From the NCBI GenBank assembly GCA_016205995.1, contig JACQSJ010000031.1, positions 1 to 9,141 on the forward strand: 9,141 bases of DNA, read 5' to 3'. Positions 1-6,336 of this stretch are shown here, piece after piece. The DNA comes from Candidatus Uhrbacteria bacterium (GTDB lineage Bacteria > Patescibacteriota > Patescibacteriia > UBA9934 > GWF2-40-263). Both the position numbers and the translations under genes were made by a program. Within the stretch, counting starts at the first letter, position 1, and every line of letters starts with the position of its first letter. The notes below the pieces were generated by a model that did no database searches, had not been told where the DNA came from, and saw only the letters and a list, made by a program, of their open reading frames with translations.

Positions 1-49
1 AGCCAACAGATTTACAGTCTGTCCTCGTTGACCGCTTGAGTACCTGCCC
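1..49 (-). tRNA. tRNA-Tyr (GUA anticodon), 5' part only
   Basis: Read on the minus strand, the acceptor 5' strand GGGCAGG is followed by a D-arm with AAGCGG, then an anticodon arm ACAGA-CUGUAAA-UCUGU. The seven-base loop gives anticodon GUA, which decodes tyrosine UAU/UAC codons. The variable arm, T-arm and acceptor 3' strand lie beyond base 1. Tyr tRNAs have a long variable arm, so the missing part should be substantial. The gene starts 5 bases after the CCA end of tRNA-Thr, so the two are surely co-transcribed and separated by tRNA processing enzymes. The anticodon arm and conserved D-arm bases make the identity safe despite truncation. Confidence 0.9.
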
Positions 50-54
50 ATATC

Positions 55-130
55 TGGAGCCACAGTCGGGAATCGAACACGATACCTCGTCCTTACCATG
101 GACGCGCTCTACCAGCTGAGCTACTGCGGC
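55..130 (-). tRNA. tRNA-Thr (GGU anticodon), CCA encoded
   Basis: On the minus strand, a full 76-nt cloverleaf including an encoded CCA tail. The acceptor GCCGCAG pairs with CUGUGGC (one G-U), the D-arm is GCUC...GAGC, and the anticodon arm CGUCC-AUGGUAA-GGACG gives anticodon GGU (threonine ACC/ACU). The T-arm UCGUG-UUCGAUU-CCCGA has one U-C mismatch at its fourth pair, an oddity in an otherwise canonical molecule. It lies 2 bases downstream of the long inverted-repeat element at 133-252 and 5 bases upstream of tRNA-Tyr. It may be transcribed with the TPR gene or from its own weak promoter. Confidence 0.95.
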
Positions 131-132
131 AT

Positions 133-252
133 GATCTCACAGAACTCGCGATCTTGCCTTTCACGGGGCCCCGTCGTCTTGTCACCCTACTTTTAGTAGG
201 GCTCCGGCGACGCCACCCCGTTCAAGTCAATCTCATCGAGTTCTGTGAGATC
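133..252 (-). ncRNA. 120-nt rod-like hairpin element, possible structured ncRNA
   Basis: A perfect 16-bp inverted repeat (133-148 with 237-252) closes this element. Inside, on the minus strand, further pairings nest in register: ACGGGG/CCCCGT, then CGTCG/CGACG, then CCCTACT/AGTAGGG with an AAA loop. Between the outer stem and these inner stems is an unpaired bubble of about 15 and 14 bases. The whole is therefore a rod with a large central bubble. 6S RNA has that general outline, but this is shorter and has no recognisable 6S sequence. The GGAAGGAAGCA signature of SRP RNA is absent. It lies between the TPR gene stop and tRNA-Thr, 2 bases from the tRNA 5' end. It could instead be a processing stem (RNase III plus RNase P) in a tRNA precursor. 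A weak promoter-like pair (TTGTTA 278-283, TAAATT 256-261, 16-base spacer) lies just upstream. No function is claimed. Confidence 0.5.
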
Positions 253-286
253 TAAAATTTACAGAGCGCGAAAATGATAACAAACC

Positions 287-1123
287 CTACTCTTCTTGTG
301 AAGCCTCACCTTCTGGAAAAGAAGTCTTCTGGATATACGCGTCCTTCTTTTCTTGGAACCTCACCTCGAACTCTTCAATCTTGTTATTTTCTGGGTTCAC
401 CTCTTTAAGCGTCTGGATTCCCTCGCGAGCGTCTTTAAGAGATCCCACCTCAAGCGCGGTCTCAATGTAGTAATCCAGGTACCTTGGATTCTTGGGACGC
501 TTCGCGATGGCGCGGCGCAAAAACGGCAGGGCCGCCTTTTGATTCCCTTGTTTGATCTCCAGTTCCGCCATCGACACGTTCACACTGGCGTCGTCCGGTG
601 AAAGGCGCAGAGCAAATTGCAGCGTCTCGCGCGCTTGGTCGAGCTGCCCGCTCACGAGGTACATATTCCCCAAACCCTCGTAACCGTCCACGCTCTTGGG
701 ATTGTGGCTGATGATATCGATAAAAATCTTCTCCGCCGGGATGTACTCCTCTTGCTTGATAAGCACGGACGCCTCTTCCAGGCGGGCACGGATCGTCTCG
801 TCAGAGTAACGATGCACCCCCTCATCCCCTGAACGTTTGAGCTTTTGATAGTACTGCTCGAGCCGATACAGGCGCTGGACAACGCGACGTCCCTGACGAG
901 AAACGACTCCTACCAGGTCGGATGTCGCCTTGGTGACCTTTTGGATCTTCGCTCCACCCACGCGCTGGAACTTCGACAGGATAAGCTGCTCTTTCACTTT
1001 CCGCTCGCGTTCTTTGGGGATCGAGTTGACGTCAATCACGCGCAGCTGGGGAACTTTGCGATAGACCACCCACCCAATCACGGTAAGGGCGGCAAAGATG
1101 AGAAAGAAAAAAATCCATTCCAT
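287..1123 (-). CDS. Membrane-anchored TPR-repeat protein
   Basis: 278 residues. One strongly hydrophobic segment at residues 3-21, followed by basic YRK, marks a single N-terminal membrane anchor with the bulk probably cytoplasmic. Residues 36-100 are very basic and helical, with possible coiled coil near 85-97 (RLEQYYQKLKR). About four tetratricopeptide repeats follow at roughly 112-145, 146-179, 180-213 and 214-246. They show the usual pattern of Gly/Ala/Tyr in helix A and Pro at repeat ends (HNPKS, LSPDD, KRPKN, VNPEN). The tail is acidic. TPR arrays are protein-binding scaffolds, and no partner is visible from the sequence. The ATG lies only 3 bases after the tpiA stop, so translation is probably coupled to tpiA; no strong ribosome-binding site is visible. 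The stop is TAG. The specific role is unknown. Confidence 0.85.
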   Translation of the reverse strand: MEWIFFFLIFAALTVIGWVVYRKVPQLRVIDVNSIPKERERKVKEQLILSKFQRVGGAKIQKVTKATSDLVGVVSRQGRRVVQRLYRLEQYYQKLKRSGDEGVHRYSDETIRARLEEASVLIKQEEYIPAEKIFIDIISHNPKSVDGYEGLGNMYLVSGQLDQARETLQFALRLSPDDASVNVSMAELEIKQGNQKAALPFLRRAIAKRPKNPRYLDYYIETALEVGSLKDAREGIQTLKEVNPENNKIEEFEVRFQEKKDAYIQKTSFPEGEASQEE

Positions 1124-1126
1124 ACG

Positions 1127-1903
1127 CTAGGCTGATTGAGCTTCTAAAACCTCCGCCGCTGCCTCAACGATTTCTTTGAATTGGTTAATCTTCACGCTCG
1201 CCGAACCCACAAGCACGCCGTCAACTTCTGCCTCACGTAAAAACCCATAGGCGTTCTCCCCGTCCACGCTACCGCCATAGAGGATTGAGAACTGCCCGGC
1301 TGGGGCATCCGGAAAGATACGTTCGAGCACAGAACGGATGAACCGATGCATCTCAATCACGTCGCCCACCGAAGCCGAGTCGTTGGTTCCAATCGCCCAT
1401 ACAGGTTCGTACGCAACAAAGAGGGACCCCTGCGTGTGCAACCGCACGCCTCGAAGAGCGGAGGAAAGCTGTGCCTCGACAACGGCGCGTGCGTCTCCTG
1501 CCACCCGTTGTTCCTTACTTTCCCCCACACACAGAATCGGTGTCATCTGTTCACTGAGCGCATGAAGAACTTTCTTATTGATCATCTCATCCGTCTCGCC
1601 CAGCTGTACCCGACGCTCGGAGTGTCCGATGAGACAATGGCTCACGCCCAGTTCCAGCAACATCCGGGAAGACGTCTCCCCCGTGTGCGAGCCGCTGGGT
1701 TCCCAAAACATATTCTGCGCCCCGATATTCGCCGAGCTGCGCGCGACGACTTTGCGCACTTCCGAGAGCGCAACAAATGGCGGGCAGATCACCAGGTCGG
1801 GGATCACCTTACGGCCTCGCAACGTCAACAGAGAGGCGCGGGCAAGCGCGACACTTTCTCGAACGCCGACGTTCATCTTCCAGTTGGCAACGACGGTTTT
1901 CAT
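1127..1903 (-). CDS. tpiA: Triosephosphate isomerase
   Basis: 258 residues, normal length for the family. It interconverts dihydroxyacetone phosphate and glyceraldehyde 3-phosphate in glycolysis and gluconeogenesis as a cytoplasmic TIM-barrel dimer. The signatures are complete: NWKMN at 7-11 with substrate-binding Asn7 and Lys9; GHSERR at 93-98 with electrophilic His94; AYEPVWAIGT at 164-173 with catalytic base Glu166 and the start of flexible loop 6; YGGSV at 209-213; and phosphate-binding GVLVGSAS at 229-236. The usual GA(F/Y)TGE loop reads GSHTGE, a small variation. The ribosome-binding sequence AGGAGGGGGG, with 7 bases between the G-run and ATG, comes from an intergenic repeat. The stop is TAG. 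It lies between the M16 peptidase and the TPR gene; no other glycolytic gene is nearby. Confidence 0.97.
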   Translation of the reverse strand: MKTVVANWKMNVGVRESVALARASLLTLRGRKVIPDLVICPPFVALSEVRKVVARSSANIGAQNMFWEPSGSHTGETSSRMLLELGVSHCLIGHSERRVQLGETDEMINKKVLHALSEQMTPILCVGESKEQRVAGDARAVVEAQLSSALRGVRLHTQGSLFVAYEPVWAIGTNDSASVGDVIEMHRFIRSVLERIFPDAPAGQFSILYGGSVDGENAYGFLREAEVDGVLVGSASVKINQFKEIVEAAAEVLEAQSA

Positions 1904-1910
1904 AGTTCAG

Positions 1911-1972
1911 CCCCCCTCCTTTTTAAGAGCCTGTCCCGAGCTTGTCGAGGGAAGGGGTCGGGGGTGGTTACG
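1911..1972. repeat. Intergenic repeat copy 1, interrupted by a nested repeat
   Basis: The outer parts (1911-1927 and 1954-1972) match the repeat at 6283-6320 almost base for base: CCCCTCCTTTTTAAG on the left and a GGGG...GGGGTGGTTACG right half. A 26-bp segment (1928-1953) replaces the two bases found there in the other copy. On the minus strand the left part supplies the GGAGG ribosome-binding sequence of tpiA, and the right end supplies the last sense codon and the TAA stop of the M16 peptidase gene (1968-1973). The element therefore overlaps coding sequence. Confidence 0.75.
1928..1953. repeat. Nested short palindromic repeat inside copy 1
   Basis: This 26-bp segment contains TCCCGAGCTTGTCGAGGGA, an imperfect palindrome that can form a small hairpin. 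Sequences of the form CTGTCCCGAGCTTGTCGAGGGA resemble short dispersed repeats seen in many environmental bacterial genomes (from memory, not checked). It sits exactly where the other copy of the host repeat has only GA, which suggests insertion of one repeat family into another. Confidence 0.5.
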
Positions 1973-3245
1973 TGTTGAGTTTTGCTTTCTTCAAAAGATC
2001 ATCTCCGTTCTTGAACGGACCGACGGCCGCGAGACTCATCTGCTTAAGGTCGAACACGGCTCCCGCAACGGCGCGCACATCTTTGAGGGTCACCTTCTCG
2101 ATCATCTTGAGATACTGCTGCGGCGTGCGGACGGATTTCTGAAACATCTTCTCTCGCGCAAACCATTGCGCCCGTTCATAGCTGTCTTCCAAACGGATCG
2201 CCATCTGGCCGCGCACGTACGCCTTGGCGTCGCGCAGCTCCTTGGCGGTGACGGGTTCGCGGACGATCTTCCGAACTTCGCGCATGATTGTCGTGACCGC
2301 GACGTCGAGCCGTTGTTTATCCAGTCCCGCACGAATCATGAAATTTCCCACCTCCTCATAGGCATCATTGGCCACGCGCACGAAATACGCAAGGCCTTTT
2401 CGTTCGCGCACTTCGACAAACAACCGAGAACTCATGTTTCCCCCCAAGATCACACCCAAAAGTGTGAGTGCCGTATTGCGCGGATCTTGCATGCCAAACG
2501 AAGGGAAGCCAATCGCGAGTTGGATTTGCTCAGTTGGTTTTGTTTGGACACGAGCCATCGGCTTCTTGTGCGGACGGTGTGGCCGAAACTCGGCAAATCC
2601 GTCGAACCTCTTATGTGCACTCTTACGCTTCCCGAACGTCGCCTCGACCCAACGCGTTACGCGCGTGTCGATATTTCCCGACACGACCAGCACCATGTTG
2701 GAAGGCTGGTAGTACTTCTTCCAGAAGGCGTACATCTCATCGCGATCCACTTCGCGGATAATTTTCGGGGTTCCTGCAATCTCCCACCCAAGTGTACTGC
2801 CATCAAACATCACCTCCTCAAGTAAATCAGATACGTGCATCATCGGATTATCCTCGTACATGTGAATCTCCTCAATGATCGCCCCACGCTCGCGGTTCAG
2901 TTCATCCTTATCCATCTTGGAGGCAAAGATCATGTCGTCGATGATGTCGAGCCCGAGCTCAAGATGACTCTTATCAACTTTGACGTAGTAGCCTGTGTAG
3001 TTCTTCCCTGTAAACGCATTGAAGTCCGCGCCGATGGCATCGAGCGTGCGCGAGATATGCTGCGCGGTTGGGCGACGACGGGTTCCCTTGAACATCATGT
3101 GCTCGATGAAATGGCAGGAGCCATTCAAATGCGCGGGCTCATACCGAGACCCCACACGCACCAGCACAAGAACGGAAACCGTATCGGTTCCGTTCACAGG
3201 CGCAAGCATCACGCGTAGACCATTTTGGAGGGTGAGTTGGGTCAT
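1968..3245 (-). CDS. M16-family zinc metallopeptidase (insulinase/processing-peptidase type)
   Basis: 425 residues from the chosen start. This is the usual length of single-chain bacterial M16 peptidases with one active and one inactive half. The inverted zinc motif HFIEH at residues 45-49 supplies His45, the catalytic Glu48 and His49. The third zinc ligand is expected in IIEEIHMYEDNP, with Glu125 in register (76 residues after the second His). The Gly-rich LGVILGGNMSSRLF and the RERKGLAYFV segment of the C-terminal half are typical of the family. No signal peptide or membrane segment is visible, so it is probably cytoplasmic; its substrates are unknown. The start at 3245 is chosen because its ATG overlaps the glyS TGA (ATGA), implying translational coupling, and because MTQLTLQNGLRV matches normal M16 N-termini. 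An in-frame ATG at 3263 would add six residues. The stop codon lies inside an intergenic repeat. Confidence 0.93.
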   Translation of the reverse strand: MTQLTLQNGLRVMLAPVNGTDTVSVLVLVRVGSRYEPAHLNGSCHFIEHMMFKGTRRRPTAQHISRTLDAIGADFNAFTGKNYTGYYVKVDKSHLELGLDIIDDMIFASKMDKDELNRERGAIIEEIHMYEDNPMMHVSDLLEEVMFDGSTLGWEIAGTPKIIREVDRDEMYAFWKKYYQPSNMVLVVSGNIDTRVTRWVEATFGKRKSAHKRFDGFAEFRPHRPHKKPMARVQTKPTEQIQLAIGFPSFGMQDPRNTALTLLGVILGGNMSSRLFVEVRERKGLAYFVRVANDAYEEVGNFMIRAGLDKQRLDVAVTTIMREVRKIVREPVTAKELRDAKAYVRGQMAIRLEDSYERAQWFAREKMFQKSVRTPQQYLKMIEKVTLKDVRAVAGAVFDLKQMSLAAVGPFKNGDDLLKKAKLNT

Positions 3246-4549
3246 AGTTTCTGAGCGAACCACGTTTCGAGTTCATCGATCGCCACGCGCACCTGTTCCA
3301 TGGTATCGCGATCGCGAATGGTAACGGCTTTATCATTGAGTGTCTCAAAATCGACCGTCACACAGTACGGCGTCCCGATCTCATCTTGTCGACGATAGCG
3401 TTTTCCGATGGATTGCGTTTCGTCATAGTCAGTTGCAAAGCGTGATCGCAGTCGATCCGCAAGGGGCTGAGCCATGGCGGCCAGTTCGTCTTTCTTTGAA
3501 AGTGGAAGGATCGCGATCTTGAACGGTGCCAGCGCTTTTGGAAGTTTGAGGACAACGCGCGTATCGGTCTGACCTTCTTCCGAGGTCGGTGCCTGCTCTT
3601 CTGTGTACGCCTCGAGAAGTGTGATAAGTACCGTACGATCGATCCCAAAGGTCGGTTCGATCACGTGCGGAAGATACTTCTCATTTGTCTTAGGATCGGT
3701 ATAACGAAGATCCGCTCCAGATACTTCCATGTGACGCTTGAGATCAAAGTCGGTGCGATATGCCAAGCCGTACAATTCTTTTTGTCCAAATGGATACAGG
3801 TACTCGATGTCAATCGTGCGCTTTGAATAATGGGCGCGCTCCCCGTCCTCAATTTCATGAAATACGAGGTGCTCTTTATTCACCCCACAAAAATCGAGCC
3901 AACTCTTCATCTGCTCAAGCCAATACTCAAACCATTTTTCCCATTCGCTCTCGTGGACAAAATACTCGAACTCCATGAGGTTAAACTCACGGGTGCGGAA
4001 GATAAAATTACCTGGCGTAATCTCGTTGCGGTAACACTTTCCTTGCTGGGCGATTCCAAATGGGACGCGCTTACGGCTGGACATGAGTACCTGTGGAAAG
4101 TCGACAAACATCGCCTGTGCCAGTTCCCCTCGCAAGTACGCGACGGACTTAGTATCTTCCGTCGAGCCGATAAACGTCTTAAAGAGCAGGTTAAAATTTT
4201 TGGGATCCGTAAACCCATCCTTGCCCCCACACTTCGCACACGCCTTGGCGATATCGATCTGGTCGGCGCGGAACCGCTCGTGACATTTCTTGCACTCCAC
4301 CAAGGGATCCGTAAATCCTTCGACGTGACCGGATGCCTCCCAAACTTTTGGGTTCATGATGACAGCCGCATCAATTCCAACCATGTCTCCGCGACCTGTA
4401 ACGAATCGCTGCCACCACGCGTTCATGATATTGCGTTTGAGTTCTGTCCCCAGTGGCCCGTAATCCCACGAGTTCGCCAAACCGCCGTAGATGTCACTCC
4501 CGGGATAGACGAACCCTCGCGTTTTGGCGAGGGCAACCAATTTTTCCAT
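3242..4549 (-). CDS. glyS: Glycyl-tRNA synthetase, single-chain class II type
   Basis: 435 residues. It attaches glycine to tRNA-Gly. This is the alpha2 (eukaryote/archaea/Gram-positive-like) enzyme, not the bacterial alpha2beta2 one. The N-terminal GFVYPGSDIYGG is typical. A Cys4 zinc-ribbon-like insertion (Cys86, Cys89, Cys104, Cys107) follows motif 1. Motif 2 spans about 172-189 (CYRNE...FRTREF), and motif 3 is EPTFGIDR at 298-305 with the ATP-binding Arg305. The anticodon-binding domain runs from about 340 to the end (FKIAILPLS to the C-terminus). The start at 4549 is chosen for its AGGAG five bases upstream; longer in-frame starts at 4567 and 4615 lack this. The gene follows frr after 106 bases holding a strong hairpin, and its TGA overlaps the start of the M16 gene. 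Confidence 0.96.
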   Translation of the reverse strand: MEKLVALAKTRGFVYPGSDIYGGLANSWDYGPLGTELKRNIMNAWWQRFVTGRGDMVGIDAAVIMNPKVWEASGHVEGFTDPLVECKKCHERFRADQIDIAKACAKCGGKDGFTDPKNFNLLFKTFIGSTEDTKSVAYLRGELAQAMFVDFPQVLMSSRKRVPFGIAQQGKCYRNEITPGNFIFRTREFNLMEFEYFVHESEWEKWFEYWLEQMKSWLDFCGVNKEHLVFHEIEDGERAHYSKRTIDIEYLYPFGQKELYGLAYRTDFDLKRHMEVSGADLRYTDPKTNEKYLPHVIEPTFGIDRTVLITLLEAYTEEQAPTSEEGQTDTRVVLKLPKALAPFKIAILPLSKKDELAAMAQPLADRLRSRFATDYDETQSIGKRYRRQDEIGTPYCVTVDFETLNDKAVTIRDRDTMEQVRVAIDELETWFAQKL

Positions 4550-4592
4550 GGTAACTCCTTTTTCCATAGGACGCGGTGAGCGACTGACCGAA

Positions 4593-4642
4593 GGGACAAC
4601 TTTGAGTCGGAGCATCTTTGTCCGATCTCAAAGTTCGGTCCC
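4593..4642 (-). promoter_or_regulatory. Strong hairpin in the frr-glyS intergenic RNA
   Basis: On the minus strand GGGAC pairs with GTCCC, AACTTTGAG with CTCAAAGTT, and CGGA with TCCG. These stack into a stem of about 18 bp around a nine-base loop (CAAAGATGC), with flanking GACCG/CGGTC bases offering alternative pairs. It ends about 44 bases before the glyS start, and no U-run follows, so it is not a standard intrinsic terminator. It could stabilise or mark processing of the frr-glyS mRNA, or modulate glyS. The T-box tail expected of a tRNA-sensing aminoacyl-tRNA synthetase leader is not seen. Confidence 0.6.
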
Positions 4643-4655
4643 GAGGGCGGTCGCG

Positions 4656-5210
4656 TTAAACGGTCATTATTTCTTCCTCCTTCTTTTCCCCGATGGCGTC
4701 GATCCGCTCATTGAACTCCTTGGTCATCTTGTCAATCTCGTCGATGAGCTTGAACTTCTCATCTTCAGAAATCTGCTTGTCCTTCTCCATCTTCCCCGCA
4801 GCCTCTCGTGCTTCTTCTCGAACCTGACGCAGGGCAATCCGTGCGTCCTCCAAAAATTCTTTCATCTTCTTGACCATGCTCTTGCGACTATCCTCCGTCA
4901 TCGCGGGCATCACGATGCGGATGACCGTTCCATCCACGACCGGACTCAATCCGACGCCCGCATCGCGAATGCCCTTCTCAATATTCCTCAACAGGTTCTT
5001 GTCCCATGGATCGATAAGGAGCGTCTTGGCATCCTGCGCCTGAATCGAAGCCAGGCCCTTAATCTCCATCATGGCGTCATATGCGCTCACGGAAATATCC
5101 TCGACCAAAGCGGGGGTCGCGCGTCCGGTGCGCAAACCTCCTAACTCTTTCTGAAGATGATCGATCGCCGATTCAAACGCGGGTTTCTGTTGATGTAACA
5201 ATGCGTGCAT
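4656..5210 (-). CDS. frr: Ribosome recycling factor
   Basis: 184 residues, matching the roughly 185 of the family. With EF-G it splits the post-termination ribosome into subunits so that ribosomes and mRNA can be reused. Conserved features include LRTGRATPALVEDI at 26-39 (Arg27, Arg30), the central beta domain with DPWDKNLLRNIEKGI at 67-81, MPAMTEDSRK at 101-110, and the C-terminal helix with ARIALRQVREEA (Arg124, Arg128 and Arg131 on the ribosome-facing helix). The ATG at 5210 places LRTGRA at the normal distance from the N-terminus. A TTG at 5222 would add four residues and overlap the previous stop; it has no better ribosome-binding site. Only 4 bases separate it from the lipoprotein gene stop, so coupling is likely. 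Confidence 0.96.
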   Translation of the reverse strand: MHALLHQQKPAFESAIDHLQKELGGLRTGRATPALVEDISVSAYDAMMEIKGLASIQAQDAKTLLIDPWDKNLLRNIEKGIRDAGVGLSPVVDGTVIRIVMPAMTEDSRKSMVKKMKEFLEDARIALRQVREEAREAAGKMEKDKQISEDEKFKLIDEIDKMTKEFNERIDAIGEKKEEEIMTV

Positions 5211-5214
5211 AGAG

Positions 5215-6270
5215 TTATTCAATCGAAGTTGCTACGCCGATGTATAACACTTGGGGATCTCTCGGGTCAACCAATAGGGCACGCGGAACACGAGATGTTG
5301 GGAACCGTTCTGTATCCCATGTCGCGCCTCCATCGGTTGTTTTGTAGAAGGTCGAGTTTGCCGCGTAGTACATCGTCGTCGGTTGCTCTTTGTTGATACC
5401 CAGAGCGCGAATACTTACTTGTCCGGGTGATGTAAGCAACGAAATCCCCTCCCACGTTGAACCGAAATCTGTCGAGCGAGCGAGTCCGTACTGACTGGCT
5501 GCAATGACCACCCCTGAATCTTCCGACTGAACCATCTGGTACACCTTCCCCGATTGCTTGAGTTCACGTAACCCTCCATCGACCTCGTCCCAGTTCTCTC
5601 CCCCGTCAGTCGTCTTGTAGATCCCTTTGGTAAATGTGCTTACGAGTACGTGGCGCGAATTGGTGTTACTGATGAGAAATCCCGAGATCTCCTCGCCAGT
5701 CTTCAGAACGGTCGTCCATGTCCGACCTGAGTCACCGCTCCTCAACACATCTCCGTTGCTCAACCCCACCCAGAGCGTACGTGGGTTGTACCAGTCAACC
5801 GCCACTTGGACGACGCTCACGCCGCTGCGGTTATCGACATACACCTCGCTATCAAACGAACGCATGCAATTATCCGTCGCATACAGGCGTGATCCCTTAG
5901 CCACGTACACCTTACAGACGTCCGTGGGATCCACTTCGACTTTGTAAATCAAGCCCTCGGCCAGAGCAGCTGTGCGAGGCTGACGCCAGGACGCTCCCCC
6001 ATCATCTGAATAAAGCACCCCACTCTCCCGCGTGCCGATGTACAGATAATTGCTATCCTGCGGGTCCATCTCCATGTTGAGGACGTCGGTGGTGGCCAGT
6101 GTCCCGATTCCGGCGGCCGTTGGCACCACGACGGCCTGTCCCCACTCCTGGCCAGCATTAAGCGTCTTGAACACGCCTCCGTCGGCACCTGAACGGGAAC
6201 CACCTCCCCCACCAAGACAACCAGCACCAAGGAGGATAAGGGAGAGTGAAACGATTGAAAGATATTTCAT
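5215..6270 (-). CDS. Asp-box (BNR/sialidase-like repeat) lipoprotein
   Basis: 351 residues. The N-terminus MKYLSIVSLSLILLGAGC is a lipoprotein signal with Cys18 as the lipid-attachment site (lipobox GAGC, slightly atypical at -3), followed by a Gly-rich linker. The mature part is a beta-propeller made of Asp-box repeats (S/T-x-D-x-G-x-T/S-W): SDDGGASW 88-95, SGDSGRTW 178-185, TTDGGENW 220-227, STDFGSTW 266-273 and TTDGGATW 311-318, plus a degenerate one near 131-139. Cys119 and Cys135 could form a disulfide. Such folds occur in sortilin/Vps10-like proteins, the photosystem factor Ycf48 and sialidases. No sialidase catalytic residues are evident, so an enzyme role is not proposed; binding or assembly at the cell surface is more likely. 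GGAGG lies in the upstream repeat, rather far from the ATG (13 bases beyond the G-run). Confidence 0.85.
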   Translation of the reverse strand: MKYLSIVSLSLILLGAGCLGGGGGSRSGADGGVFKTLNAGQEWGQAVVVPTAAGIGTLATTDVLNMEMDPQDSNYLYIGTRESGVLYSDDGGASWRQPRTAALAEGLIYKVEVDPTDVCKVYVAKGSRLYATDNCMRSFDSEVYVDNRSGVSVVQVAVDWYNPRTLWVGLSNGDVLRSGDSGRTWTTVLKTGEEISGFLISNTNSRHVLVSTFTKGIYKTTDGGENWDEVDGGLRELKQSGKVYQMVQSEDSGVVIAASQYGLARSTDFGSTWEGISLLTSPGQVSIRALGINKEQPTTMYYAANSTFYKTTDGGATWDTERFPTSRVPRALLVDPRDPQVLYIGVATSIE

Positions 6271-6282
6271 ATGGCTGTTCGG

Positions 6283-6320
6283 TCCCCCTCCTTTTTAAGG
6301 AGGGGTTAGGGGTGGTTACG
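6283..6320. repeat. Intergenic repeat copy 2, perfect hairpin hiding a ribosome-binding sequence
   Basis: This is the uninterrupted relative of the repeat at 1911-1972. On the minus strand CCCCTCCTT pairs with AAGGAGGGG around an AAA loop, nine perfect base pairs. The 3' arm contains the GGAGG sequence that could serve the Asp-box lipoprotein gene starting at 6270, so the hairpin would mask it. It lies in the 66 bases between holB and the lipoprotein gene. No U-run follows, so termination is not supported. Confidence 0.75.
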
Positions 6321-6336
6321 GGTCAAAGGGGACGTT

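Noticed and set aside
133..252. SRP RNA, 6S RNA or a CRISPR-like repeat
   Set aside because: No SRP tetraloop/GGAAGGAAGC motif, too short and unlike known 6S sequences, and only one inverted pair rather than spaced direct repeats.
3246..3263. Longer start for the M16 peptidase at 3263
   Set aside because: It adds six residues unlike the family and loses the ATGA coupling with glyS.
4550..4655. T-box riboswitch for glyS
   Set aside because: No T-box consensus and no terminator/antiterminator with U-run; only one strong hairpin.
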